Notes: a model not told the origin generated them from the sequence alone. DNA of 8,822 bases from Chloroflexota bacterium (GCA_022574265.1 JACZSI010000070.1:1-8822), one strand, 5' to 3'. Numbered from the stretch's first letter, positions 1 through 7,791 are shown. Made by a program: numbers and translations.

Positions 1-2649
1 CTGCTGGGGTTCCTCAGCCGGGACTCCAACGAGAAGCAACTCAAGCGATACCGCTCCGTCGTCGAGGAGGTCAACGGCCTCGAAGACGAGGTGCGCGCGG
101 CGTCGGACGAGGCCCTGCGCGCCAAGACCGACGAGTTCCGAACGGCGCTGGCGGACGGCGAGGAGCTCGACGATCTCATGTCCGAGGCGTTCGCGGTCGT
201 GCGGGAGGCTGCACAGCGCACGCTCGGGATGCGCCACTTCGACGCGCAGCTGATCGGCGGTGCGGTGCTGCACGAGGGCAAGGTCGCCGAGATGCGGACG
301 GGCGAGGGCAAGACGCTCGCCGCGACGCTCCCGATCTACCTCAACGCGCTGGCGGGCGGCGGCGCCCACGTGGTGACGGTGAACGACTACCTGGCCCGGC
401 GCGACGCCGTCTGGATGGGACCGGTCTACCAAGCGCTCGGCCTGAGCGTCGGATGCCTCCAGCACGAGGTCTCCTATCTCTTCGAGCCAGGGACGCCCGC
501 CGACGGCGCGGTGCCCGCCGACATGCGCGCCGTGCCCCGGCGCGAGGCCTACGCCGCCGACATCACCTACGGCACGAACAACGAGTTCGGTTTCGACTAC
601 CTGCGCGACAACATGGCGACGAGCCGGGAGCAGCAGGTGCAGCGCCCGCTCGTCTACGCCATCGTCGACGAGGTGGACAACATACTGATCGACGAGGCGC
701 GCACCCCGCTCATCATCAGCGGGCCCGCACAGGAGCCGACGAGCCTCTATCAGACCGTGGCCCGCGTCGTGCCGAGACTCGTGGAGGGCGAGGACTTCAA
801 CATCGAGGAGAAGGAACGCCAGGTGATGCTGACCGACGCCGGCATCTCCAAACTCGAGGGCCTGCTCAACGTCGACAACCTCTACGACCCCGCGAACGAC
901 GTGCTGACGCACTTCGTCGAGAACGCACTCCGCGCGCTCGCCGTCTACCGGCGGGACAAGGACTACGTGGTCAAGGACCGCGAGGTCATCATCGTCGACG
1001 AGTTCACGGGCCGCCTGATGCCGGGCCGGCGCTGGGCCGACGGCCTCCACCAGGCCATCGAGGCGAAGGAGAACGTCACGGTCCAGCGCGAGACGATCAC
1101 CTACGCGACGATCACGCTCCAGAACTACTTCCGCATGTACCCGAAGCTGGCGGGCATGACGGGCACGGCGGTGACCGAGGCGGAGGAGTTCTTCAAGGTC
1201 TACGGCCTGGACGTGGTCGCCATCCCCACCCACATGCCGATGATCCGCGAGGACTTCCCGGACCTCGTCTACCGGACGCACGCCGCCAAGTTCACGGCGG
1301 TGGCCGACCACATCGCCGAGCTGCACCAAGAGGGTCGTCCGGTGCTCGTCGGCACGGTGTCCATCGAGCGCTCGGAGGAGCTCTCGGGGATGCTGGAGCG
1401 GCGCGGGATACCGCACGAGGTGCTCAACGCGAAGAACCACGAGCGCGAGGCCCACATCATCGCCCAGGCAGGCCGCCCCGGCGCCGTGACCGTCTCCACG
1501 AGCATGGCCGGACGCGGCACCGACATCATCCTGGGCGGCGACGCTAAGACCGCCGACTCGGACGAGGCGTGGGCCAGGGACCACGCCAGCGTCGTCGCCG
1601 GCGGCGGCCTCTTCGTCATCGGCACGGAGCGGCACGAGTCACGCCGCATCGACAACCAGCTCCGCGGCCGGTCCGGCCGCCAGGGAGACCCCGGCGAGTC
1701 GCGCTTCTACGCGTCGCTGGAAGACGACATCATGGTGCGCTTCGGCCAGGGCACGATGGGTAGCCTGGTGGGCCGCGCCATGTCCGACGACGCACCGCTC
1801 GAGAGCAGGATGCTGACCCGCACGCTGGAGATGGTCCAGGGCAAGGTGGAGTCGCACTACTTCGACATCCGCAAGCACCTCGTCGAGTACGACGACGTGG
1901 TCAACGGCCAGCGCCAGAAGATCTACGACGACCGCGGCAAGGTGCTCGACGAGGCCGACCTCAAGGCGGCGATCCAGGCCAAGGTGGGCAAGGAGATCAC
2001 CCAGCGCATCCGCGAGACGCTCGTCGGCGACCCCGCCGAGTGGGACGCCGACCCGCTGCTCGCCGAGCTCAACACGATCTTCCCGCTCCCGCCGCGGATC
2101 GACGCCGAGCTCGTCGCGGACAACGGTGCCACGGAGACCGAGGAGGCCGTCCTCGATGCGGCCGAGGAGCTCTACGCGGAGCGCGAGGAGGCCTTCGGCG
2201 AAGCGACGATGCGCGCGATCGAGCGCGTGGTGCTCCTCCAGACCGTGGACCGCCTCTGGGTCCAGCACCTGACGATGATGTCGAACCTGCGCCAGGGCAT
2301 CGGCCTCTACGCCTACGGTCAGCGCGACCCGCTGGTCATGTACAAGAAGGAGGGGAGCGCGGCGTTCGGCGCGCTTCTGGAGCGCATCGATCACGACATC
2401 GCCCACACCATCTTCCACGTCGCGCCGGCCGGGCAGGCCGAGGCAGGCGGGGCAGGCCCGCGCCTGGCGGCCATCGACACGAAGAAGACGACGACGGTGC
2501 TCTCGAAGGCGGCGGGGGCGCGGACGTCGGGCGCGGCACAAGAGGCCCCCGCGGTCGACCCGAGCGCCCCGCGCTGGGCACGCCGGCAGGCGGCCCGGGC
2601 CGCCGGCGGCTCGAAGAAGAGCAGGAAGCGCAAGGGCTCCGGCGGGTAG
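1..2649 (+). CDS. secA: Protein translocase subunit SecA (5' end truncated by window edge)
   Basis: SecA is the ATPase motor that pushes unfolded preproteins through the SecYEG channel at the inner face of the membrane. Reading frame 1 is open from the first base, and its opening residues (LLGFLSRDSNEKQLKRY) match the usual SecA N-terminus. The true start is therefore at or just before the window edge; a GTG at 91 is internal. Numbering from base 1 gives 882 residues, normal for the family. Walker A is GEGKT at 101-105. Walker B is VDEVDNILIDEAR at 222-234, with Asn227 where Ser is common. Helicase motifs of the second nucleotide-binding domain are AGRGTDIILGG at 503-513 and QLRGRSGRQGDPGE at 553-566. 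The helical-scaffold and two-helix-finger region lies near 740-785. An insertion follows LQHEVSYLF at about 153-180. The tail is Ala/Gly-rich, ends in a Lys/Arg cluster, and lacks the zinc-binding SEC-C cysteines. No frameshift was seen. Confidence 0.98.
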   Translation: MLGFLSRDSNEKQLKRYRSVVEEVNGLEDEVRAASDEALRAKTDEFRTALADGEELDDLMSEAFAVVREAAQRTLGMRHFDAQLIGGAVLHEGKVAEMRTGEGKTLAATLPIYLNALAGGGAHVVTVNDYLARRDAVWMGPVYQALGLSVGCLQHEVSYLFEPGTPADGAVPADMRAVPRREAYAADITYGTNNEFGFDYLRDNMATSREQQVQRPLVYAIVDEVDNILIDEARTPLIISGPAQEPTSLYQTVARVVPRLVEGEDFNIEEKERQVMLTDAGISKLEGLLNVDNLYDPANDVLTHFVENALRALAVYRRDKDYVVKDREVIIVDEFTGRLMPGRRWADGLHQAIEAKENVTVQRETITYATITLQNYFRMYPKLAGMTGTAVTEAEEFFKVYGLDVVAIPTHMPMIREDFPDLVYRTHAAKFTAVADHIAELHQEGRPVLVGTVSIERSEELSGMLERRGIPHEVLNAKNHEREAHIIAQAGRPGAVTVSTSMAGRGTDIILGGDAKTADSDEAWARDHASVVAGGGLFVIGTERHESRRIDNQLRGRSGRQGDPGESRFYASLEDDIMVRFGQGTMGSLVGRAMSDDAPLESRMLTRTLEMVQGKVESHYFDIRKHLVEYDDVVNGQRQKIYDDRGKVLDEADLKAAIQAKVGKEITQRIRETLVGDPAEWDADPLLAELNTIFPLPPRIDAELVADNGATETEEAVLDAAEELYAEREEAFGEATMRAIERVVLLQTVDRLWVQHLTMMSNLRQGIGLYAYGQRDPLVMYKKEGSAAFGALLERIDHDIAHTIFHVAPAGQAEAGGAGPRLAAIDTKKTTTVLSKAAGARTSGAAQEAPAVDPSAPRWARRQAARAAGGSKKSRKRKGSGG

Positions 2650-2650
2650 C

Positions 2651-3352
2651 GTGGCAGCCGGCGACTTCAGCACCGGCGCCCGGCCCGAGGACACGGCGCC
2701 CGCGATCGAGCACCTCGTCCGCGAAACAGGCGCGGGACGTCCGTGGGGCGGCGCGCTCGTCGAGGCCGTCGGCATGTGGACCGCACCGTGCGAGACGATC
2801 GACGGCATCGAGCTCACGTACCTCATCGGCGGCGAGGCGTTCGACTGGCTGGCGCTGGCCGAGCGGCTGCTGCGCGCGGTGCCCGATACCGTGGCGGCGC
2901 CAGAGCGCGAGCGGCTGCTCTCCACGGGCGCCCTGCCGCCGGGCGTCACGCCTGAGCGGTTCAAGGAGGCGCTCGGCGTCTCGAAGTACCGGGCGCACCT
3001 CAACTTCTTCTACGGCGTCGTCGTCGAGGAGGCGCTCTGGCTCGCCGTCGAGCGCGAGATGCTCAAGCAGGCAGGCGTCCGCGGGCGCAACGACGGCGTC
3101 GGCGTGCAGGACCTGGTCATGCGGCGGCTGTACGGCGCGGACATGCTCCCGCTCGTGCGGCGCTTCAACCGCGAGCGCGGCCACACCCGCACCGTCAGGT
3201 TCACGCTGACGGACTGGAAGGCGTTCACGTACTGGCTCTTCAAGCTGCGCGTTGCGCGCTCGGACTCGGCGCGGACGGCGAGCGACACGCGCAAGGGCTT
3301 AAGCGTGCTGCACGAGCTACGCGGCGACGGCGAGCTGCCGGCGCCGGCCTAG
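2651..3352 (+). CDS. Conserved-looking hypothetical protein downstream of secA
   Basis: I do not recognise this 233-residue protein and assign no function. It starts with GTG one base after the secA stop. The GGCGGG just before it, which lies inside the last secA codons, is a modest ribosome-binding site, so translation is probably coupled to secA. The protein looks soluble and largely helical, with no signal peptide, membrane span or cysteine cluster. Three aromatic-rich blocks look conserved: WTAPCETIDGIELTYLIGG followed by FDWLALAERLL (about 43-73); KYRAHLNFFYGVVVEEALWL (about 111-130); and DWKAFTYWLFKLRVARSDSA (about 187-206), which leads into a basic helix. Sensible composition, GC-rich third positions and tight packing behind secA argue for a real gene. 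Its 3' end overlaps the convergent MFS gene by four bases. A role linked to secretion is possible from position alone and is not supported by any motif. Confidence 0.85.
   Translation: MAAGDFSTGARPEDTAPAIEHLVRETGAGRPWGGALVEAVGMWTAPCETIDGIELTYLIGGEAFDWLALAERLLRAVPDTVAAPERERLLSTGALPPGVTPERFKEALGVSKYRAHLNFFYGVVVEEALWLAVEREMLKQAGVRGRNDGVGVQDLVMRRLYGADMLPLVRRFNRERGHTRTVRFTLTDWKAFTYWLFKLRVARSDSARTASDTRKGLSVLHELRGDGELPAPA
3337..3352. repeat. Perfect 12-bp palindrome next to the shared CTAG stop of two convergent genes
   Basis: GCCGGCGCCGGC (3337-3348) is its own reverse complement. It is followed directly by CTAG (3349-3352), which is palindromic too. CTAG holds the TAG stop of the rightward unknown gene (3350-3352) and, on the other strand, the TAG stop of the MFS gene (3349-3351). 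There is no loop and no T-run on either side, so it does not look like a classical intrinsic terminator. In DNA this rich in GC, a 12-bp palindrome made only of G and C may be chance. Confidence 0.4.
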
Positions 3353-4608
3353 GAGCCTGGGGTCGCGCGGCGTCCGCGTCTGCCGGCGGTCTCGACGGCG
3401 CCCAGCGCGAACGCGAGCGTCGCGCCGAGGTGCAGCGCCGCGGCGAAGAAGAAGCCGGCGTGGAACGACGTCGCCGCCAGCCCCGCGAGCAGCAGCGGCG
3501 CGATGAGCCCGGCCAGGTCGCCGAAGGTGCGGTAGATGCCGAAGCCGAGGCCACGCAGGCCGGGCGGCGAGACGTCGCCGACGTATGCGGTGGGCGCACC
3601 GCCGGAGAAGCCCTCCGCCGCGTGCACGGCCAGGAACGCGAAGGCGAAGCCGGCGAACGTGCCAGCGAACGGGAAGAAGACGAGCGCAGCAGCCGCCAGT
3701 ATCCCTCCGGGCACGATGAGGACCTTGCGCCCGAACCGGTCCGAGACCATGCCGGCCGGGAAGACCATGAGGCCGTGCAGCACCGCCGCGATGCTGAAGA
3801 ACACGCCGAGCTGCCCCGGACCGATGCCGGCCACCTGGTCGGCGAAGATCGGGATGAGCGCATGGCTCGCCCCGGCCCTCGTGAAGAAGTGGGCGAAGCC
3901 GATCAGGCAGACCAGCAGGAAGCTGGGGTTGGCGAGCAGCACGCGCGTGTCCGCCCACGACCGGCGGGCCCCGCCCGCGGGCGCTGCCCCCGGCTCCACG
4001 GGGCGGACGACGCGCGTTTCAGGGAGCCGCGCCAGCGCCCAGATGCCCACGAGGACGGCGGGGACGCCGGAGGCGTAGAAGGGCACGCGGACGCCCACGA
4101 ACTCCCCCACGATACCGCCGAGGGCCGGCGCCGCGATCCCCATCGCCAGGTGCGCCCCCGAGACCAGGCTGAGCGTGCGCCCACGGTTCTCGACCGTGGT
4201 TATGTCCGCGATGGCGGCGTTGGAGGTCGTGATGGCCATCGCGCTGAAGAGCCCCATCATGAAACGGGAGGCCATGAAGAGTGGGACCGTCGCCGCGCTG
4301 CCGCTGAGCGAGGCGAAGAGGCCGACGCCGAGCGCTCCCGCGACGATGACCGGGCGCCGCCCGATGCGCTCCGAGAGCATGCCCGCGGGTATGTTCGTGA
4401 ACAGGCGCGCGGCCGCGTACGCGCTCAGGGCCAGGCCGACGCCCAGCACGCTCCCACCCAGCTCGCTCACGTAGCGGGGGAGCAGCGGCACCGTGATCAT
4501 CGTCGTGGCGTGCGTCATCACGACGACGCCCGCGATGATGGCGACGACTTCCAAGTTGAGCCCGCGGAGCCCCGTGCGCTCGCTCGCCGTGCCCCCTGGC
4601 CGGTTCAT
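3349..4608 (-). CDS. MFS transporter, probable 12-TM drug/metabolite:proton antiporter (DHA1-like)
   Basis: This 419-residue inner-membrane protein belongs to the major facilitator superfamily and probably exports a small molecule in exchange for protons; the substrate cannot be told from the sequence. About twelve hydrophobic spans fall in two halves, split by a charged, Pro/Ala-rich loop at roughly 197-222. The loop between TM2 and TM3 carries motif A, GMLSERIGRR (76-85), and the equivalent loop of the second half repeats it as GMVSDRFGRK (286-295). Such duplicated motif A is typical of the superfamily. A Gly/Pro-rich stretch in TM5, GIAAPALGGIVG (157-168), resembles the antiporter motif C. 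The ATG at 4608 gives a short cytoplasmic N-terminus, and the Shine-Dalgarno signal before it is poor. The gene begins 34 bp after valS on the same strand, with no terminator between them, so it probably sits in the valS transcript. Its stop overlaps the convergent gene. Confidence 0.93.
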   Translation of the reverse strand: MNRPGGTASERTGLRGLNLEVVAIIAGVVVMTHATTMITVPLLPRYVSELGGSVLGVGLALSAYAAARLFTNIPAGMLSERIGRRPVIVAGALGVGLFASLSGSAATVPLFMASRFMMGLFSAMAITTSNAAIADITTVENRGRTLSLVSGAHLAMGIAAPALGGIVGEFVGVRVPFYASGVPAVLVGIWALARLPETRVVRPVEPGAAPAGGARRSWADTRVLLANPSFLLVCLIGFAHFFTRAGASHALIPIFADQVAGIGPGQLGVFFSIAAVLHGLMVFPAGMVSDRFGRKVLIVPGGILAAAALVFFPFAGTFAGFAFAFLAVHAAEGFSGGAPTAYVGDVSPPGLRGLGFGIYRTFGDLAGLIAPLLLAGLAATSFHAGFFFAAALHLGATLAFALGAVETAGRRGRRATPGS

Positions 4609-4642
4609 AGCACCAGCAGAGTGGCTGTCCGGAAGCGGTCGC

Positions 4643-7303
4643 TCACCCGCCGAGCTCGGTCAGAAGCTCCCGGATGCGCTCGAGGCGCGCGGTCCCCTGC
4701 TCCAGGCGCTCGCGCTCGCGTTCCACGACCTCCTCGGGCGCGCGGCCGGTGAACTGCGCGTTGCCGAGGCGGGCCGTGAGCCCAGCGAGGTAGCGCTCGG
4801 CGTCCGCAGCCTCGCTCGCGAGCCGCGTGCGCTCCGCGCCGACGTCCACGGCATCGCCCAGCGCGAGCGTGATCGTGGCGCGCGGCAGCACGAGCCGCAC
4901 CGCGTGCTCTAAGGGCGCATCGTCGGCGAACGCGAGCGTGCCCACGCGGGCGAGATGGCGGATGGCCTCGGCCTCCTCGGCGAGGCCGTCGCCCGGCGCA
5001 GTGACGACGGCGTCGAGCAGGCGGGCGGGCTCGATCTTGAACTCGGCGCGCACGTTCCGGATGGCGCGGACGACCTCGATCAGCAGCTCGACCTCCGCGA
5101 CCGCGCCCTCCTCGCCGCTGCCGGCGGCTTCGCCGAGCGGGTAGCGCGCGAGCATGATGGTCTCGGGGCGATCGCCCTCCTTCGGCAGCCGGGCCATCAG
5201 GTGCTGCCAGAGCTCCTCCGTGACGAAGGGCATGAACGGGTGCAGCATCCGCAAGCTGGCCTCGAGGACGTACGCGAGCACGCGGCGTGGGTCGTCGTCG
5301 CCCGAGCGCAGGCGGACCTTCGCCAGCTCGATGTACCAGTCCGCGAACTCCCCCCAGACGAAGTCGTGCAGGACGCGCTCGGCCTCGCCGACCGCCCAGC
5401 CGCCGAGCAGCTCGTTGACCCTGGCGGCCGTCTGCTCCGTGCGCGCGATGATCCAGCGGTCCTCGCGGTGTGTGCGCGGGAGCGCGGCGCCGCTCCAGCC
5501 GGCTAGGTCTCCGTCGCCCAAAGACGCCAGCACGAACCGCTCGACGTTCCACAGCTTGTTGGCGAAGTTGCGGGCCGCTTCGAGCTTGCTCTCGCTCAGG
5601 CGCGTGTCGTTGCCCGGCGTCGTGCCCGTGGTCAGCGCGAACCGGAGCGCGTCCGTGCCGTACTGCTCGATAGCCTCGATGGGGTCGATCACGTTGCCGC
5701 GGGTCTTGGACATCTTCGCGCCCTCGGCGTCGCGGACGAGCCCGGCGATGTACACCGTTCCGAAAGGCACCTCGTCCATGTTCTCCAGGCCCAGCATGAC
5801 CATGCGGGCGACCCAGAAGAAGAGGATGTCGTAGGCCGTCTCCATCACCGACGTCGGGTAGAAGTAGGCGAGGTCCTCCGTCGCCTCGGGCCAGCCGAGC
5901 GTCGAGTGGGGCCAGAGGCCGGAGGAGAACCACGTGTCGAGCACGTCCTCGTCCTGCCGGATATGCGTCGAGCCGCACTGCTCGCACGCCGCGGGGTCCT
6001 CGATGGCGACCGTGACGTGGCTGCAGTCGTCGCAGTACCACACGGGGATGCGGTGTCCCCACCAGAGCTGGCGGGAGACGCACCAGTCGCGGATGTTCTC
6101 CATCCAGTTCGTGTAGACCTTGACGAAGCGCTCGGGCACGATGCGGATGCGCCCGTCCTTGACGGCATCGAGCGCCCGGGCCGCCAGCGGCTCGACCTTG
6201 ACGAACCACTGCTCGCTCACCAGCGGCTCGATGACGTCGCCGCTGCGCTGGCAGTGGCCGACGGAGTGCGTGTGCGGCTCGACCTTCTCCAGCAGTCCTT
6301 CGCGCTCCAGCTGCTCGACGATGGCGGTGCGCGCGTCGAAGCGGTCGTAGCCGGCGTACGGTCCCGCCTCGGCATTCAGCGTGCCGTCGGCGTTCATGAT
6401 GTTGATGATGGGCAGGCCGTGGCGCTCGCCCACCTCGAAGTCGTTGGGGTCGTGGCCGGGCGTGATCTTCAGCGCGCCCGTCCCGAAGTCGGCCGCGACG
6501 GAGGAGTCCTCGATGATGGGCAGCGGCCGGCCGAGCACCGGCAGCAGCACGCGCTTGCCCCGCATGGCGGCGTAGCGCTCGTCCGAGGGGTTGACGGCGA
6601 CCGCGGTGTCGCCCAGCAGCGTCTCGGGGCGCGTCGTCGCGACGACCACGTGCCCGCTGCCGTCCTCGAGCGGGTAGCGGATGTAGTAGAGGCTGCCGTC
6701 TTCGTCGGCGTGGTCGACCTCGAGGTCGGAGATCGCGGTCCGGCAGCCGACGCACCAGTTGATGATGCGCTCGCCCCTATACAGGAGGCCCTTGTCGTAG
6801 AGCCGCTTGAAGGTCGTCCGGACGGCTTTGGAAGGCCCGGGGTCGAGCGTGAAGACCTTGCGGGACCAGTCGCAGGAGGCGCCGAGGCGGCGGTGCTGGT
6901 TGTCGATGATGGGGCCGTACGTCTCGACCCATTCCCACGTGCGCTTGAGGAAGGCCTCGCGGCCGATCTCGAGGCGGCTCGTCCCTTCGGCCTCGAGCGC
7001 GCGCTCGACGACCAGCTGCGTGGCGATGCCCGCGTGGTCGGTGCCGGGGAGCCACAGCGCTGCCTCGCCCAGCATGCGGTGGTAGCGCGTCAGCGCATCC
7101 TCGACGGCGACGCGCGCGGCATGGCCCAGGTGCAGCGCACCCGTCACGTTCGGCGGGGGCTGGATGATGGTGAAGGGCTTCTTGGCGGGATCGCGCTCGG
7201 CGCGGAAGAAGCCGGACGACTCCCACCAAGCGTAGAGACGCTCCTCGACGGCGCTCGGGTCGTATGTCTTCGGGAGCGGCTCCCGAGAGGGCGCGTTGGT
7301 CAT
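4643..7303 (-). CDS. valS: Valine--tRNA ligase (ValRS)
   Basis: This cytoplasmic class I aminoacyl-tRNA synthetase charges tRNA-Val and hydrolyses mischarged Thr-tRNA-Val. From ATG 7303 it is 886 residues, the normal bacterial length, opening with LPKTYDPSAVEERLYAWWE as the family does. The HIGH motif is HLGH at 58-61 inside PPPNVTGALHLGH, and GTDHAGIATQ follows at 87-96. The CP1 editing domain contains VATTRPETLLGDTAV (221-235) and TGALKITPGHDPNDFEVG (275-292). The KMSKS loop is KMSKT at 530-534. Cys424, Cys427, Cys440 and Cys443 (CDDC and CEQC) form a probable zinc knuckle ahead of DTWFSSGLWP, as in Thermus-type ValRS; Cys184 and Cys187 form another pair. The anticodon-binding domain and a C-terminal coiled-coil arm (about 815-886, rich in Glu and Arg) are complete. 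An in-frame ATG at 7342 would add 13 residues, but it overlaps the promoter -10. No Shine-Dalgarno sequence precedes 7303. Confidence 0.98.
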   Translation of the reverse strand: MTNAPSREPLPKTYDPSAVEERLYAWWESSGFFRAERDPAKKPFTIIQPPPNVTGALHLGHAARVAVEDALTRYHRMLGEAALWLPGTDHAGIATQLVVERALEAEGTSRLEIGREAFLKRTWEWVETYGPIIDNQHRRLGASCDWSRKVFTLDPGPSKAVRTTFKRLYDKGLLYRGERIINWCVGCRTAISDLEVDHADEDGSLYYIRYPLEDGSGHVVVATTRPETLLGDTAVAVNPSDERYAAMRGKRVLLPVLGRPLPIIEDSSVAADFGTGALKITPGHDPNDFEVGERHGLPIINIMNADGTLNAEAGPYAGYDRFDARTAIVEQLEREGLLEKVEPHTHSVGHCQRSGDVIEPLVSEQWFVKVEPLAARALDAVKDGRIRIVPERFVKVYTNWMENIRDWCVSRQLWWGHRIPVWYCDDCSHVTVAIEDPAACEQCGSTHIRQDEDVLDTWFSSGLWPHSTLGWPEATEDLAYFYPTSVMETAYDILFFWVARMVMLGLENMDEVPFGTVYIAGLVRDAEGAKMSKTRGNVIDPIEAIEQYGTDALRFALTTGTTPGNDTRLSESKLEAARNFANKLWNVERFVLASLGDGDLAGWSGAALPRTHREDRWIIARTEQTAARVNELLGGWAVGEAERVLHDFVWGEFADWYIELAKVRLRSGDDDPRRVLAYVLEASLRMLHPFMPFVTEELWQHLMARLPKEGDRPETIMLARYPLGEAAGSGEEGAVAEVELLIEVVRAIRNVRAEFKIEPARLLDAVVTAPGDGLAEEAEAIRHLARVGTLAFADDAPLEHAVRLVLPRATITLALGDAVDVGAERTRLASEAADAERYLAGLTARLGNAQFTGRAPEEVVERERERLEQGTARLERIRELLTELGG

Positions 7304-7340
7304 GGCTCGGCGGCGTGGGAGACGGGGATGGCGAAGTCCC

Positions 7341-7370
7341 ATTTTACTGGCCGTGGCCTGGCCGGGTCAA
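7341..7370 (-). promoter_or_regulatory. Sigma-70-type promoter of valS
   Basis: On the minus strand, TTGACC (7370-7365) is followed after 18 bp by TAAAAT (7346-7341). Each hexamer matches its consensus (TTGACA, TATAAT) at five of six bases. An A/T-only hexamer stands out in this GC-rich sequence. Transcription would start near 7334, giving an untranslated leader of about 30 nt before the valS ATG at 7303. That is too short for a T-box, so control by uncharged tRNA through such a leader is unlikely here. Confidence 0.75.
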
Positions 7371-7410
7371 CGCGGCGGGACCCTCGCCTGTGCGCGCCCC
7401 GCGAGCGTGG

Positions 7411-7416
7411 TAGCAT
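7411..7416 (+). promoter_or_regulatory. Possible -10 element for the 112-residue gene
   Basis: TAGCAT matches TATAAT at four of six positions and lies 26 bp before the start codon at 7443, a plausible distance. No convincing -35 hexamer is found about 17 bp upstream. The call rests on position and a weak match only. Confidence 0.25.
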
Positions 7417-7431
7417 CGCGCCATCAACTGC

Positions 7432-7438
7432 GGAGGTG
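7432..7438 (+). promoter_or_regulatory. Strong Shine-Dalgarno sequence fixing the start at 7443
   Basis: GGAGGTG ends four bases before ATG 7443 and is the clearest ribosome-binding site in the window. It decides for this start over an in-frame GTG at 7296, which would add 49 residues reading back through the valS promoter and into the valS coding region. Confidence 0.85.
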
Positions 7439-7442
7439 CACC

Positions 7443-7781
7443 ATGGCGATCATGCTTTTCGCTGCTCCGATCCCACCCGGCAAGCTCGATGCATGGAAGG
7501 CGTTCAACAAGGACATCCAGGGGTCACGGAAGGCCGCGATGGACGCGATCCAGGCCGGCGCGGGCGTCACGCGCCAGGTGGCGACGCTCCAGCAGACCCC
7601 ACACGGCGACTTCGCGGTCGTCATGATCGAGGCAGACGACCCCTCGAAGTTCATGATGGCGATGGGGACCGGCACGGACGAGATGGCCCAGTGGTTCAGG
7701 GCGCAGGTCCTGGACTTCCACGGCATGGACCTGGCGGGGCCGCCTCCGCCGCCGAACGAGGTCTACTATCAGTACCCGTAG
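7443..7781 (+). CDS. Small hypothetical protein, probable ferredoxin-like alpha/beta fold
   Basis: This 112-residue protein has no function I can name. The predicted order is beta strand (MAIMLFAAPI, 1-10), long amphipathic helix (about 12-36), two strands (VTRQVATLQQ 42-51 and DFAVVMIEA 56-64), then a second helix ending in MAQWFRAQVLDFHGMDL (about 66-97). This suggests a dimeric ferredoxin-like barrel such as antibiotic-monooxygenase or NIPSNAP-type small proteins, but no catalytic residues can be assigned. The end is unusual, with a run of five to six prolines (PPPPPNE) followed by a Tyr-rich tail (VYYQYP). It is Met-rich and has no cysteine, signal peptide or membrane segment, so it is probably cytoplasmic. 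It is transcribed divergently from valS with 139 bp between starts, has its own strong ribosome-binding site, and appears monocistronic because 180 bp separate it from the next gene. Confidence 0.88.
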   Translation: MAIMLFAAPIPPGKLDAWKAFNKDIQGSRKAAMDAIQAGAGVTRQVATLQQTPHGDFAVVMIEADDPSKFMMAMGTGTDEMAQWFRAQVLDFHGMDLAGPPPPPNEVYYQYP

Positions 7782-7791
7782 GCGAGGGCCT

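Noticed and set aside
91..93. GTG at 91 as the start of SecA
   Set aside because: The frame is open to base 1 and the 30 residues before it match the conserved SecA N-terminus. The gene simply enters from the left.
1639..3209. Large open frames on both strands overlapping the end of secA and the unknown gene
   Set aside because: They run across the junction of two well-supported genes and have the repetitive composition of shadow frames.
3430..4752. Rightward open frame of 440 codons antisense to the MFS gene
   Set aside because: Its composition is Arg/Glu/Asp/Ala-rich without structure, while the opposite strand shows clear MFS motifs and membrane spans.
4605..6755. Long leftward open frame of 716 codons overlapping valS in another frame
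   Set aside because: It is extremely Arg/Ala-rich and has no recognisable domain. It is a frame-shifted shadow of valS.
7296..7442. N-terminal extension of the 112-residue protein from GTG 7296
   Set aside because: It would read back through the valS promoter and the first valS codons. ATG 7443 has a strong Shine-Dalgarno sequence, and the fold begins right there.
7304..7442. T-box riboswitch upstream of valS
   Set aside because: The leader predicted from the promoter is only about 30 nt, with no T-box consensus, specifier stem or antiterminator.
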